NCBI RefSeq assembly: GCF_008087085.1
Contig: NZ_VIYJ01000009.1
Coordinates: forward strand, 186,001 to 250,000
Direction of reading: 5' to 3'
DNA: 64,000 bases
Source: Nocardioides rubriscoriae
GTDB lineage: Bacteria > Actinomycetota > Actinomycetes > Propionibacteriales > Nocardioidaceae
Part shown: positions 48,833-57,857 of the stretch, in pieces
Numbering within the stretch: the first letter of the stretch is position 1
Layout: every line of letters begins with the position of its first letter
Notes under the pieces: model-generated
Seen by the model: only the letters and a program-made list of their open reading frames with translations
Told to the model about the DNA's origin: nothing
Database searches by the model: none
Made by a program: the position numbers and the translations under genes

Positions 48833-50266
48833 TCAGTGGGCCATGTCGACGAAGCGGGAGTAGTGGCCCTGGAAGGCCACGGTGATGTCGCGGGTGGCGC
48901 CGTTGCGGTGCTTGACCACGAGCAGGTCGGCCTCGCCGGGGCGGGTCGACTCCTTCTCGTAGACGTCGTCGCGGTGCAGCAGGATCACCATGTCGGCGTC
49001 CTGCTCGAGCGAGCCGGACTCACGCAGGTCGCTCATCATCGGGCGCTTGTCGCCACGCTGCTCGGGACCACGGTTGAGCTGGGAGAGCGCGATGATCGGC
49101 AGCTCGAGCTCCTTGGCGAGCAGCTTGATCTGGCGGGAGAACTCCGAGACCTCGAGCTGGCGCGACTCGACCTTCTTGCCCGAGCTCATCAGCTGCATGT
49201 AGTCGATGACGATGAGCTTGAGGTCGTGGCGCTGCTTGAGCCGGCGCGCCTTGGACCGGATCTCCATCATCGTCATGTTGGGGCTGTCGTCGATGAACAT
49301 CGGCGCCGAGGACACCTTGCCCATGTGGCGGGCCAGCTTGTCCCAGTCGCCCTCCTGCATGTTGCCGTTGCGGATGTGGTTGAGCGGGATCTTGGCCTCG
49401 GCAGACAACAGCCGCATCGTGATCTCCGAGCGCGTCATCTCGAGGCTGAAGAAGCAGCTGGTGAGGTTGTGGGCGATCGACGCCGACCGGCACAGGTCGA
49501 GGGCGAAGGTCGACTTGCCCATGGCCGGACGCGCCGCGACGATGATCATCTGGCCAGAGTGCAGACCGTTGGTGAGGTCGTCGAGGTCGGCGAAGCCGGT
49601 GGGCACGCCGTAGAGGCCGGCCTCGCGGTTGGAGATGGCCTCGATCTCGTCGAGGACGCCCTCCATGATGTCGCTGAGCGGGGCGTAGTCCTCGGAGCTG
49701 CGCTTGTCGGTGATCTGGTAGATCTCGGCCTGCGCGCGGTCGACGATGTCGTCGACGTGGCCCTCGCCGGCGTAGCCGAACTGGGCGATGCGGGTGCCGG
49801 CGTCGACCAGGCGTCGCAGCACCGCCTGGTCATGGACGATCTGGGCGTAGAACTCCGCGTTGGCGGCGATCGGCACGTTGGCCGCGAGGGTGTGCAGGTA
49901 GGCGGCGCCGCCGACCTTGGCCAGCTCGCCGCGGCGCTGCAGCTCGGCGGCGACGGTGATCATGTCGACCGGCTCACCGCGACCGAAGAGGTCGATGATC
50001 GCGTCGTGGATGATCTCGTGGCTGGGCCGGTAGAAGTCGTTGCCGCGCAGCACCTCGGAGACCTCGGCCACCGCGTCCTTGGAGATCAGCATCGAGCCCA
50101 GGACCGACTGCTCGGCCGCCATGTCCTGCGGCGGGGTGCGGTCGCCGGCCGAGCGCGGCGCCTGGCCGGGCTCGTAGGCCGCGGGGCCGTCGCCCCAGGG
50201 GTCGCCGGGGCCGTCGTACGACGGCGGCTCGGGTAGACCGCGGTTGTCGGACTCGGTGAGGCTCAC
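48833..50266 (-). CDS. dnaB: Replicative DNA helicase
   Basis: A 477-residue helicase. The N-terminal domain is about 50-155 (DMAAEQSVLGSMLISKDAVAEVSEVL...FYRPSHEIIHDAI), the RecA-like domain about 190-470: ARPAMGKSTFALDLCRSAS (Walker A), SLEMTRSEITMRLLSAEA, LIVIDYMQLM (Walker B), ALSQLNRGPEQRGDKRPMMSDLRESGSLEQDADMVILLHRDD. There is no intein, unlike several actinobacterial dnaB genes. GTG 50266 has GGAG 5 nt upstream; the long in-frame extension to 50713 covers intergenic sequence and is rejected. Confidence 0.97.
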   Translation of the reverse strand: MSLTESDNRGLPEPPSYDGPGDPWGDGPAAYEPGQAPRSAGDRTPPQDMAAEQSVLGSMLISKDAVAEVSEVLRGNDFYRPSHEIIHDAIIDLFGRGEPVDMITVAAELQRRGELAKVGGAAYLHTLAANVPIAANAEFYAQIVHDQAVLRRLVDAGTRIAQFGYAGEGHVDDIVDRAQAEIYQITDKRSSEDYAPLSDIMEGVLDEIEAISNREAGLYGVPTGFADLDDLTNGLHSGQMIIVAARPAMGKSTFALDLCRSASIAHNLTSCFFSLEMTRSEITMRLLSAEAKIPLNHIRNGNMQEGDWDKLARHMGKVSSAPMFIDDSPNMTMMEIRSKARRLKQRHDLKLIVIDYMQLMSSGKKVESRQLEVSEFSRQIKLLAKELELPIIALSQLNRGPEQRGDKRPMMSDLRESGSLEQDADMVILLHRDDVYEKESTRPGEADLLVVKHRNGATRDITVAFQGHYSRFVDMAH

Positions 50267-50764
50267 GCGCACTCCGTGGGGGCGACTGGTGGGTGGACAG
50301 GCTGGGACAGACCGTAGGGGCGACCACCGACAAGACGGTGGGAGCGACCCGACGATCGGTGCGGGGCGTCCCGGTGGGGAGGGACCGGGCACGCGGGGGC
50401 TGGTGCGTGCGAACCTACGGGTCCCGGGGCGCCAGGGACAGCATGCTGTCCACAGGCCTTGTGGATAACTGGCGCCGACCCGTGGACGACACGCCACGCA
50501 GTGTGCACAGCCTGTGGGTCCACCTGTGGAGGAGAAGGGTCTGGCTACGACGAAAAGGGCTCTGACCTGCGGCGATGCGACACCACAGTGTGTGGAACCA
50601 AATCCCGGGAAAGATTTCTCGTTCATCTCAGGTCCACCGGGCCGTGTCCTGGCGGTATGTCGACACGGCGTCCCAACAAACCCGTCATCCACAGGCAACC
50701 GGGGGTTTTCCACCGGGACCGGTGGAGAGAAAGCGCGGACAACGGCCTGACTACTGTGCTACCG
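50267..50764. other. Intergenic region with DnaA-box-like sequences
   Basis: A 498-bp stretch without genes between divergent dnaB and the MATE gene. It holds one perfect DnaA box (TTGTGGATAA, 50459-50468) and several near matches: TGTCCACA (50447-50454), CTGTGGGTCCACCTGTGG (50512-50529), TCATCCACAG (50685-50694) and TTTTCCACC (50706-50714). The stretch AAATCCCGGGAAAGATTTCTC (50599-50620) is locally A/T-rich. It could be a DnaA-controlled dnaB promoter, a DnaA-titrating site or part of the origin; oriC itself is normally next to dnaA, which is not in this window. Confidence 0.5.
50752..50757 (+). promoter_or_regulatory. -10 box of the MATE gene
   Basis: TACTGT at 50752-50757 is 7 nt before GTG 50765, giving a leaderless transcript and fixing that start over an in-frame GTG at 50756. 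Confidence 0.5.
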
Positions 50765-52102
50765 GTGCGCACGACCGACCGCGAGATCCTCAGGCTCGCC
50801 GGCCCGGCGTTCCTCGCCCTGGTCGCCGAGCCGCTCTTCCTGCTCGTCGACGCCGCCGTGGTCGGCCACCTCGGGACCGCCCAGCTCGCCGGGCTCGGCA
50901 TCGCCGCCGTCGTGCTCCAGACGGCGGTCGGGCTGTGCGTCTTCCTCGCCTACGGCACCACCGCGGGCGTCGCGCGACTGCTCGGGGCCGGCGACCGCCG
51001 CGGCGCGCTGACCCAGGGCCTCGACGGCCTGTGGCTCGCGGTCGCGCTCGGCGCCGTGCTCACCGTCGCCGGGGTGGTGCTCACCGGGCCCCTGGTGGCG
51101 GCGTTCGGGGTCGACGCCGACGTCGCGGCCCACGCCCGGACCTACCTGCGGATCGCCTGCCTCGGCACCGCCCCGCTGCTGGTGATGCTCGCCGCGACCG
51201 GCGTCCTGCGCGGCCTGCAGGACACCCGCACCCCGCTGGTCGTCGCAGTCGGGGGCAACGTGGTCAACGCGGTGCTCAACGTCGTGCTCGTCCACGGCCT
51301 CGGCTCCTTCGACGGTCTGGGCATCGCCGGCTCGGCGTGGGGCTCGGTCACCGCCCAGGTGGGCTCCGCGGCTGCCCTGACCGCCGTCGTGGTACGCGGC
51401 GCCCGCCGCCACGGCGCCGCGCTGCGGCCCGACCTCGCCGGCATGCGGGCGGCCGGTCGCGCCGGGCTCGCGCTCGTGGTGCGCACCCTGACCCTGCGCG
51501 CGGCCCTGCTCGTCACGACGTACGCCGTCGCCCTCGGCGCTGGCGGGGCGCCCGACGAGGTGGCCACCCACCAGCTGGCGATGACCCTGTGGGGCCTGCT
51601 GGCGTTCGTGCTCGACGCGATCGCGATCGCCGCCCAAGCCATCACCGGGCGTGCCCTCGGCGCCGGCGACGTCGACGGCACCCGGGCGCTGACCCGCCGG
51701 ATGATCACCTGGGGCTGGGCCAGCGGCGTGGTGACCGGGCTGCTGCTCGCGGCGGCCAGCCCGCTGCTCGCGCCGCTGTTCACCGATGACCCCGACGTCC
51801 CAGGGCTGCTCGTGCCGGTGCTGCTCGTCGCCGCGCTCGGACAACCCGTCGCAGGGGTCGTCTTCGTGCTCGACGGGGTGCTCATCGGGGCCGGCGACGG
51901 CCGCTACCTCGCGTGGGCCGGGCTGGTCGTCGCGATCGTCTACGCCCCGCTGACCCTGGCCGCGACCGCCTGGTGGGGCGCCGGCCTGGTCACGGTGTGG
52001 GTGCTGTTCACCGGGCTCTTCATGACCGGTCGACTCGTGACGCTGCTCGACCGCGCCCGGGGCGAGGCGTGGCTGCGCACCGGCCCTACGCTGGCCGCGT
52101 GA
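50765..52102 (+). CDS. MATE-family efflux transporter
   Basis: A 445-residue protein with about 12 membrane helices: LRLAGPAFLALVAEPLFLLVDAAVVGHLGTAQLAGLGIAAVVLQ is the MATE start; GVLRGLQDTRTPLVVAVGGNVVNAVLNVVLVHGLG and AIAIAAQAITGRALGAGDVDGTR are the family signatures. It exports cationic drugs by Na+ or H+ antiport. The start is GTG 50765 (see the -10 box). Its stop overlaps the next gene as GTGA. Confidence 0.95.
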   Translation: MRTTDREILRLAGPAFLALVAEPLFLLVDAAVVGHLGTAQLAGLGIAAVVLQTAVGLCVFLAYGTTAGVARLLGAGDRRGALTQGLDGLWLAVALGAVLTVAGVVLTGPLVAAFGVDADVAAHARTYLRIACLGTAPLLVMLAATGVLRGLQDTRTPLVVAVGGNVVNAVLNVVLVHGLGSFDGLGIAGSAWGSVTAQVGSAAALTAVVVRGARRHGAALRPDLAGMRAAGRAGLALVVRTLTLRAALLVTTYAVALGAGGAPDEVATHQLAMTLWGLLAFVLDAIAIAAQAITGRALGAGDVDGTRALTRRMITWGWASGVVTGLLLAAASPLLAPLFTDDPDVPGLLVPVLLVAALGQPVAGVVFVLDGVLIGAGDGRYLAWAGLVVAIVYAPLTLAATAWWGAGLVTVWVLFTGLFMTGRLVTLLDRARGEAWLRTGPTLAA

Positions 52103-52677
52103 AACCGCTGCAGTCGATCGCCATGGGCATGGTGGTGATCTTGCTGGTGGTCCCCGTCGGCGGCTACGACGTGCTGGCCGACCCGCTGGGCTGGGTGCTG
52201 GTCGTGCTGGGCGTGCGCCGGCTGCCCGAGGACGTCGAGCTGCGCTCGACCCTGCTCGGCGTCGCGGTCCTGGCCGGTCTGGTCTCGGTGCCTCTGTGGG
52301 TGCCGGCCGTCGTCGACGCCCTCGACGACGCCGACGAGTCGATCGCGTGGGCGGTCAACCTGCCGCAGTTCGGCTTCTACGTGCTGCTCAGCCACACCCT
52401 GTTCCGCGCGGCGACCGCCGCCGGCGACAAGGGCGCGGCGACCTGGTGGAGCTCCCTGGTGCTGGCGTTCGGTGCGGTCGTCGCGCTGCCGGTGCTCATC
52501 TTCGGCGGCGGCCTGACCGGCCTCGAGGGCCTCGCGGGCGTGCTCGTCGGGCTCACGCCGACAGTGGCGATCGTGCTGGCCTTCGTGCACTCCGGACGGG
52601 CCTGGGCCGGTGGGGAGGCGGACGCACGACGGCCGCCCACCGGGAGGACCCGGGGGCGGCCGTCGGAGCCGGACTGA
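52099..52677 (+). CDS. Small membrane protein of unknown function
   Basis: A 192-residue protein with about five membrane helices (VKPLQSIAMGMVVILLVVPVGGYDVLADPLGWVLVVLGVRRLP). No family is recognised. GTG 52099 overlaps the MATE stop and also lies 6 nt after a TACGCT box (52087-52092), so it may have its own leaderless transcript. The 3' end contains a 12-bp perfect inverted repeat. Confidence 0.8.
   Translation: MKPLQSIAMGMVVILLVVPVGGYDVLADPLGWVLVVLGVRRLPEDVELRSTLLGVAVLAGLVSVPLWVPAVVDALDDADESIAWAVNLPQFGFYVLLSHTLFRAATAAGDKGAATWWSSLVLAFGAVVALPVLIFGGGLTGLEGLAGVLVGLTPTVAIVLAFVHSGRAWAGGEADARRPPTGRTRGRPSEPD
52627..52665. terminator. Bidirectional terminator hairpin after rplI
   Basis: CGACGGCCGCCC (52627-52638) pairs perfectly with GGGCGGCCGTCG (52654-52665) across 15 nt, inside the last codons of the plus-strand gene and just beyond the rplI stop on minus. 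It would end the ribosomal operon and the MATE operon from both sides. Confidence 0.7.
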
Positions 52678-52682
52678 GTGCG

Positions 52683-53129
52683 TCAGGCGGGGATGACGTT
52701 GAGCGACACGGTCGCCGAGACGTCGTCGTGGAGCTTGACCGACACGGTGTGGGCACCGAGCGACTTGATCGGGTTGGTCACCACGATCGTGCGCTTGTCG
52801 AGGGTCTCGCCGGACACCTCGGACAGGGCGCCCGCGATGTCGTTGAGGGTCACGGTGCCGAACAGGCGGCCGTTGGCGCCCGCACGGACCTTGACGTCGA
52901 CCGTGGAGCCCTCGAGCTTGGCCTTGATCTCGTCGGCGTGGGTGTGGTCGCGGACCGAGCGGCTCGCACGAGCCGCCTTGATCGAGTCGACCTGCTTCTG
53001 CCCGCCGCGGGTCCAGCGGACCGCGACGTTGCGGGGGATGAGGTAGTTGCGGCCGTAGCCGTCCTTGACCTCGACGACGTCGCCGGGCGAGCCGAGACCG
53101 TCGACCTCTTGGGTGAGGATGAGCTTCAT
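52683..53129 (-). CDS. rplI: 50S ribosomal protein L9
   Basis: A 148-residue protein starting [40 protein letters not shown], the L9 N-domain, followed by the linker helix and C-domain ending [20 protein letters not shown]. It is the last gene of the rpsF-ssb-rpsR-rplI operon. Confidence 0.98.
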   Translation of the reverse strand: MKLILTQEVDGLGSPGDVVEVKDGYGRNYLIPRNVAVRWTRGGQKQVDSIKAARASRSVRDHTHADEIKAKLEGSTVDVKVRAGANGRLFGTVTLNDIAGALSEVSGETLDKRTIVVTNPIKSLGAHTVSVKLHDDVSATVSLNVIPA

Positions 53130-53146
53130 GTGCGTCGTCCCCTCTC

Positions 53147-53383
53147 TCAGCGACCGGTGGACGTGTAGGGCAGCAGGGCCAGCTCGCGGGCGTTCTTGAC
53201 CGCGATGGCCACGTCACGCTGGTGCTGGACGCAGTTGCCGGTCACACGCCGCGCACGGATCTTGCCGCGATCGGAGATGAACTTGCGGAGCAGGGTGGTG
53301 TCCTTGTAGTCGACACCGGTCGCCTTCTCCTTGCAGAACTGGCAGACCTTCTTCTTGGGCTTGCGCAGAATTGCCTTGGCCAT
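53147..53383 (-). CDS. rpsR: 30S ribosomal protein S18 (zinc-type)
   Basis: A 78-residue S18: [75 protein letters not shown]. The CxxC pair (KVCQFCKEK) plus NCVQHQ make this the zinc-ribbon (C+) form rather than the zinc-free paralogue. It binds S6 in the small-subunit platform. Gaps of 17 and 62 nt separate it from rplI and ssb. Confidence 0.98.
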   Translation of the reverse strand: MAKAILRKPKKKVCQFCKEKATGVDYKDTTLLRKFISDRGKIRARRVTGNCVQHQRDVAIAVKNARELALLPYTSTGR

Positions 53384-53445
53384 TGTGGTGCTTCCTCTCT
53401 AGAAGCCCGGCTCACGCCGGAATGGTTGAGGTGGGTTGGATGGGT

Positions 53446-54024
53446 TCAGAAGGGAGGCTCGTCGGAGCCCACACCGGGCGCGGCCCACGGGTCGTTGGCC
53501 GGAGGGCGTCCGCCCTGCTGGCCGCCGCCCTGACCGCCCTGGCTGGGAGCCGGGCTGGCCCACGGGTCGTCGGCCGGGGCGCCGCCGCCACCGGAGTAGC
53601 CACCGCCCCCGCCGCCGCCGGAGTAGCCACCGCCCGCACCGCCCGCACCGCCGCCGGAGCGGCCCGCGCGGACGACCTTGGCGGTCGCGAACTTCAGTGA
53701 CGGGCCGATCTCCTCGACGTCGATCTCGAAGGAGGTGCGCTTGTTGCCCTCGCGGTCCTCCCACGAGCGGGCGCGCATGCGCCCGTTGACGATGACCCGG
53801 GTGCCCTTCTGCAGCGACTCGGCGACGTTCTCGGCCGCCTGCCGCCAGATGGAGCACCGCAGGAACATGGCCTCGCCGTCCTCCCACTCGTTGGTCTGCT
53901 TGTTCAACGTGCGGGGGGTGGAGGCGACGGTGAAGTTGGCCACCGCGGCGCCGGAGGGGGTGAAGCGCAGCTCCGGGTCGTCGGTGATGTTGCCGACGAC
54001 GGTGACGATCGTTTCGCCTGCCAT
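53446..54024 (-). CDS. ssb: Single-stranded DNA-binding protein
   Basis: A 192-residue SSB. The OB fold occupies residues 1-115 ([83 protein letters not shown]), the tail is Gly-rich ([12 protein letters not shown]) with Pro/Gln stretches and ends with the acidic-hydrophobic tip DEPPF that binds replication partners. GGGAGA lies 7-8 nt before ATG 54024. Confidence 0.98.
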   Translation of the reverse strand: MAGETIVTVVGNITDDPELRFTPSGAAVANFTVASTPRTLNKQTNEWEDGEAMFLRCSIWRQAAENVAESLQKGTRVIVNGRMRARSWEDREGNKRTSFEIDVEEIGPSLKFATAKVVRAGRSGGGAGGAGGGYSGGGGGGGYSGGGGAPADDPWASPAPSQGGQGGGQQGGRPPANDPWAAPGVGSDEPPF

Positions 54025-54165
54025 GTCAGGTCTCCCTTGATGCTCTCGAGTGATCCGGCGCGTGGACCGGTGCGGGTGGATGCGGTGCGCTCATGGTGAC
54101 GCCAGCCACCGACACTGACCAGTGCCCATCCACAGGAAGGCACCGGCGGGCGTCGGTGAGGGGGA

Positions 54166-54471
54166 TCAGTGAGCGTCGGGCCGCATCACCTTGGTGCGCA
54201 GGATCGAGTCGTTGAGCCCCAGCTGGCGGTCGAACTCCTTGACCGTGGCCGGCTCGGCCTGCAGGTTGATGACGGCGTAGATGCCCTCGGCGAGCTTCTG
54301 GCCGTCGGCGTTCTTGATCTCGTAGGCGAGGCGGCGACGGCCCCAGACCTCGATCTTGTCGACGGTGCCGCCGTCCTTGCGGACGACGTTGAGGAACTTG
54401 TCGAGCGACGGCTCGACGGTCCGCTCCTCGAGGCTGGGCTCGAGGATGACCATTACTTCGTAGGCACGCAC
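54166..54471 (-). CDS. rpsF: 30S ribosomal protein S6
   Basis: A 101-residue S6: (V)[51 protein letters not shown]...[26 protein letters not shown] 54471 has AGGAGGT about 11 nt upstream. It is the first gene of the ribosomal/ssb operon and the partner of S18, with which it often autoregulates the operon. Confidence 0.98.
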   Translation of the reverse strand: MRAYEVMVILEPSLEERTVEPSLDKFLNVVRKDGGTVDKIEVWGRRRLAYEIKNADGQKLAEGIYAVINLQAEPATVKEFDRQLGLNDSILRTKVMRPDAH

Positions 54472-54502
54472 AGCGGTCGTGACCTCCTGTGGACTTCAGC
54501 GG

Positions 54503-54519
54503 CCACGGTCTCTCCGTGG
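54503..54519 (-). promoter_or_regulatory. rpsF leader hairpin, possible S6:S18 site
   Basis: CCACGG-AGAGA-CCGTGG in the untranslated leader 32 nt before rpsF carries a CCG next to the stem, as in S6:S18 mRNA-binding motifs. Assignment is tentative. Confidence 0.3.
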
Positions 54520-54584
54520 CAGGAGGGGTGAAGCGAACTTCGTCTCGTCGAGCACCCGTCGGTGGGAGTCGTCGAGGACAGGGA

Positions 54585-54590
54585 AGAGTA
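54585..54590 (-). promoter_or_regulatory. rpsF operon -10 box
   Basis: TACTCT on the minus strand at 54590-54585 fits TANNNT; a TTGCGC-like -35 would be 19 bp upstream. Transcription would start about 105 nt before rpsF. Confidence 0.35.
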
Positions 54591-54683
54591 ACAGCGGGCC
54601 GCGGACGCCGCGCAATCCTGCGCCCGCCCCGGCCTGTGGAGGAGCTCCACCGCCGGGGCCGCGGTCGTGGCAGCCTCGCAGGC

Positions 54684-55598
54684 GTGCCGTACGCCGACCC
54701 GCCCCTCGCCGGGCGCTACCACCTGCTCGAGGTCGTGGGGAGCGGCGCGATGGGCGCGGTCTGGCGGGCCTGGGACCTGCGCGAGCAGCGGTTCGTCGCG
54801 GTCAAGGTGCTGCGGCGCCACGACGGCGACCACCTCCTGCGCTTCGTGCGCGAGCAGTCGCTGCGCATCACCCACCCCCACGTGACGGCGCCGACCGGCT
54901 GGGCCGCCGACGACGACCGGGTCGCCCTGGTGATGGAGCTGGCCCGCGGCGGGTCCCTGGCCGACCTGCTCGCCGACCGGCGCGGCGAGCCGCTCACGGC
55001 GTCGTACGTCGCCGAGCTGCTCGACCAGCTGCTCGACGGGCTCGCCGCGGTGCACGCCGCCGGCGTCGTGCACCGCGACCTCAAGCCGGCCAACCTGCTG
55101 CTCGAGCCGACCGGGCGGGGGCGCCCGCACCTGCGCATCGGCGACTTCGGCGTGGCCGCCCTCCTCGGGCACCCGGCCGAGCCCGGCGTCACCTCCGTCG
55201 GCACCACCGGCTACGCCGCGCCCGAGCAGCTCGGCGGTGCCGCCCCCGACCCGCGCCAGGACCTCTTCGCCGCGGGATCGACCGCCCGTCGCCTGCTGGG
55301 TCGCGCGCCGTCGCCGCTCGACCCGCTGGTCGCCGCGCTGTGCGCGCGCGACCCCGCCCGACGTCCGGCGTCGGCCCGCGAGGCCAGGGCCCGTCTGGCC
55401 GCGCTCGGCCTGTCGCGTCCGTGGCACCGACCGCGGGTGCCCGACCGTCTGGGCGAGCCCGCCACCCTGCCGGTGCCCGCGGCTCGCCGGCCGCCCGCTC
55501 CCGTGCCGAGCGCCGCCCCCGGCTGGCTGCTGGCCGCGAGCTTCGCCGCCTCGGGCGCAGGGGCCTCGCTCGTCGTCCTGGGACTCACCGGCCGCTGA
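54684..55598 (+). CDS. Serine/threonine protein kinase with C-terminal membrane helix
   Basis: A 304-residue kinase: P-loop GSGAMGAVW (residues 19-27), VAVKVL lysine, HRDLKPANLL catalytic loop, DFGVAAL, and GYAAPEQLGG (APE motif). A C-terminal Pro-rich linker leads to GWLLAASFAASGAGASLVVLGLTG, one membrane helix, with no outer sensor domain. GTG 54684 is used; the -10-like CAGCCT lies 7 nt before it. Its 3' end faces an FHA-domain protease gene 8 nt away, a plausible substrate. Confidence 0.92.
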   Translation: MPYADPPLAGRYHLLEVVGSGAMGAVWRAWDLREQRFVAVKVLRRHDGDHLLRFVREQSLRITHPHVTAPTGWAADDDRVALVMELARGGSLADLLADRRGEPLTASYVAELLDQLLDGLAAVHAAGVVHRDLKPANLLLEPTGRGRPHLRIGDFGVAALLGHPAEPGVTSVGTTGYAAPEQLGGAAPDPRQDLFAAGSTARRLLGRAPSPLDPLVAALCARDPARRPASAREARARLAALGLSRPWHRPRVPDRLGEPATLPVPAARRPPAPVPSAAPGWLLAASFAASGAGASLVVLGLTGR

Positions 55599-55606
55599 CG
55601 GGCAGG

Positions 55607-57727
55607 TCAGCCGTTGTCGGGGAAGACCACGGGATTCTCGGCGGCGACCTCGCCCTCCTGGCCCAGCGAGAGCTCGGCGGTCACGCCGGGGACGGCGTCC
55701 TGGATCGTCAGCGGCGCGGCGATGCAGGTGGCGGTCTCGTCGCCGTCCCAGGTGCCCGACAGCGTGTCGACGCGCGTGCCGTCGGCGAGGAGGAAGTCGA
55801 CCGACAGCGGCAGCCCGGAGGGCACGCCCTTGAGCGTGAACTCCGCCTGGAGGGTGTCGCCGACCTCGACGCCGAGCATCTCCTGCGGCGCGTCGGGGGT
55901 GCTGGTGCCGGAGCACCCCGAGCCGTCCTTGTCGGCGCTCCAACCGTTGGCGACGGCGCCGGCCCCGGTGGGCAGGCCCTGCTCGCCCGGCATCGAGGAG
56001 ACGAACGGCGAGACGTAGTCGGGGTCGCCGCCGTTGCGGGCGATCTCGAGGACGTCGGCGGCCAGGTTGACCGGGACGATGAGGGCCGAGCCCTGGGTGA
56101 TGGAGCCCGCGTCGACCGAGGCCGCGGTGATGACTCTGGTGTTGAGGCCGATGATCTCGCCGGCCTCGTTGATCGACGGTCCACCCGAGTTTCCCGACCC
56201 GAGCCGGACGTCGCTGTCGATCGAGCCGCGGTCGGTGCCGATCACCGGGTCGGCCTGGAAGGTCGACACGACGCCCTCGGTCACCGTCAGCGGCCGGTCG
56301 CCCTGGGCGGCGACGTTGCCGATCGCGGGGTAGCCCAGGGCGATGATGCGGTCGCCGGTGCGCAGCGCGTCGCTGTCGCCGATGGGCAGCGGCTCGGGCA
56401 GGTCGAGGTCAGCGAGGTCGACCGCGTTGCCGTCGATGTCGGCGTTGATCTGCAGCACGGCGATGTCGAGGTAGCCGTCGGACACGATCGGGTTGGCCCG
56501 GTAGGCCGCGGTCGCGGGGGCGTCGTCGTCGCCGGTGGTCAGCGACACCTCGAGGTAGGCGGGGTCGGGCTCGGAGGACCCCTGACCGGGCGCGTCGGGG
56601 TCGCCGACGTGGGCGTTGGTGAGGATCAGGCCGTCGTCGCTGATCACCGAGCCGGAGCCCGACCAGATGACCTGGCCGGTGTCGTCGACGGCCTGCAGCA
56701 GCACCGCGGCGGCCTTGGCCCGGTCGAGCGCGGCGGCCCGGTCGACGGGCTGCCCGGTCGCGGTGCCGGTGCCCCCGGTCGCGACGGCCGGGCCGGGGCC
56801 GTCGTCGCTGACCAGGGAGACCACGCCCCAGGTGAGGCCGGAGGCGGCGAGCAGCAGCACGACGGCCGCCGCGCCCAGCAGCAGCGCCCGACGGCGCTTG
56901 CGGCGCTGGATGCCGGCCGTGGCCAGCTCGGCGGCGACGACCGGCACGACCTCGATCTCGTAGCCGGCGGTCGGGTGGCCCAGGCTGATCTCGACCGGCT
57001 CGTCGATCTTGAACGACGTCACCTGCTCGCCCTCGACGAAGGTGCCCGACGTCGACCGGTCGACCCACCACCATCCGTCGGGACGCGGCTCGACCACCGC
57101 GTGCAGCCGCGAGACGGCCTGGTCGTCGGCGTGCACCTCGAGCGAGGGGTCGCGACCGATGCGCACCGGGATGCCTCCGGGGAACCGCAGGTCGCCGCCG
57201 ACGCGGCGGCGTACGAGCAGGCCGGGACCGCTGGGGCCGCCCAGACCCCGGGTGACGACGGTCTGCTCGAGCAGGTCCGGTCGCGGCGGGGAGGGCTGGA
57301 ACTGCGGGGCCCTGGCGAGCTCCTGCGTCGGCGGGAGGGGCGGGCCGGTCGGGGCGGCGTACGTCGGCGGCGGGGGTGCCGGGGGCGCCGCCGGCACTGC
57401 CGGGGCCACGGGGGCGCTGACGGTGACGGTCAGCTGGAACGAGCGCCCCTGGTCGCCGAACCCGAGGGCGGTGGTGCCCTGCAGGGTCGCCCGGTCGACC
57501 CGGCGCCCGTTGACCCAGGTACCGAGCGAGCTGCCGACGTCGACGACCTCCCAGCCGTCGCCCGGTCCGTCGCCGAGCGCCCGGATCTCGGCGTGGCGCC
57601 GTGAGACGGCGGGGTCGGTGCCGACGATGTCGGCCGACTCCTCGCGCCCGATCCGGAAGACGCGGGCGCCCTCGCCGGTCTCGGCCGTCCAGGTGCGGTC
57701 GGCGGACTGGATGCGGATGCTGGTCAT
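55607..57727 (-). CDS. Membrane trypsin-like protease with two cytoplasmic FHA domains
   Basis: A 706-residue protein. FHA1 at about 15-100 (RVFRIGREESADIVGTDPAVSRRHAEIR), a Pro-rich linker, FHA2 at about 205-290 (VRIGRDPSLEVHADDQAVSRLHAVVEPRPDGWWWVDRSTSGTFVEGE), one membrane helix at about 310-335 (RRALLLGAAAVVLLLAASGLTWGVV), then an outer trypsin-like domain: His in ILTNAHVGD, Asp in LDIAVLQI, Ser in LGSGNSGGP. The C-terminal 130 residues form an unassigned domain with two Cys. ATG 57727 is used. Phosphopeptide binding inside could couple to proteolysis outside; the adjacent kinase is the obvious partner (inference). Confidence 0.9.
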   Translation of the reverse strand: MTSIRIQSADRTWTAETGEGARVFRIGREESADIVGTDPAVSRRHAEIRALGDGPGDGWEVVDVGSSLGTWVNGRRVDRATLQGTTALGFGDQGRSFQLTVTVSAPVAPAVPAAPPAPPPPTYAAPTGPPLPPTQELARAPQFQPSPPRPDLLEQTVVTRGLGGPSGPGLLVRRRVGGDLRFPGGIPVRIGRDPSLEVHADDQAVSRLHAVVEPRPDGWWWVDRSTSGTFVEGEQVTSFKIDEPVEISLGHPTAGYEIEVVPVVAAELATAGIQRRKRRRALLLGAAAVVLLLAASGLTWGVVSLVSDDGPGPAVATGGTGTATGQPVDRAAALDRAKAAAVLLQAVDDTGQVIWSGSGSVISDDGLILTNAHVGDPDAPGQGSSEPDPAYLEVSLTTGDDDAPATAAYRANPIVSDGYLDIAVLQINADIDGNAVDLADLDLPEPLPIGDSDALRTGDRIIALGYPAIGNVAAQGDRPLTVTEGVVSTFQADPVIGTDRGSIDSDVRLGSGNSGGPSINEAGEIIGLNTRVITAASVDAGSITQGSALIVPVNLAADVLEIARNGGDPDYVSPFVSSMPGEQGLPTGAGAVANGWSADKDGSGCSGTSTPDAPQEMLGVEVGDTLQAEFTLKGVPSGLPLSVDFLLADGTRVDTLSGTWDGDETATCIAAPLTIQDAVPGVTAELSLGQEGEVAAENPVVFPDNG

Positions 57728-57857
57728 CAAGGCTCCTGGTGGGCAGGACGTCGTGCGGCCCGGGTCCGCACCGACGATGCTAGGCCCTTCTGCCCGGCCC
57801 ACGACCGGCCCACACCCGGCCCGCGCCCTGTCGGTGCCGCTTCCTACAGTGGCTGCC

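Noticed and set aside
48833..50266. Intein in dnaB
   Set aside because: Walker A and B regions are continuous and the total of 477 residues leaves no room for one.
48833..50713. Extended DnaB N-terminus from 50713
   Set aside because: The extra 149 codons lack family similarity and run through the DnaA-box region; GTG 50266 has a ribosome site and gives the normal length.
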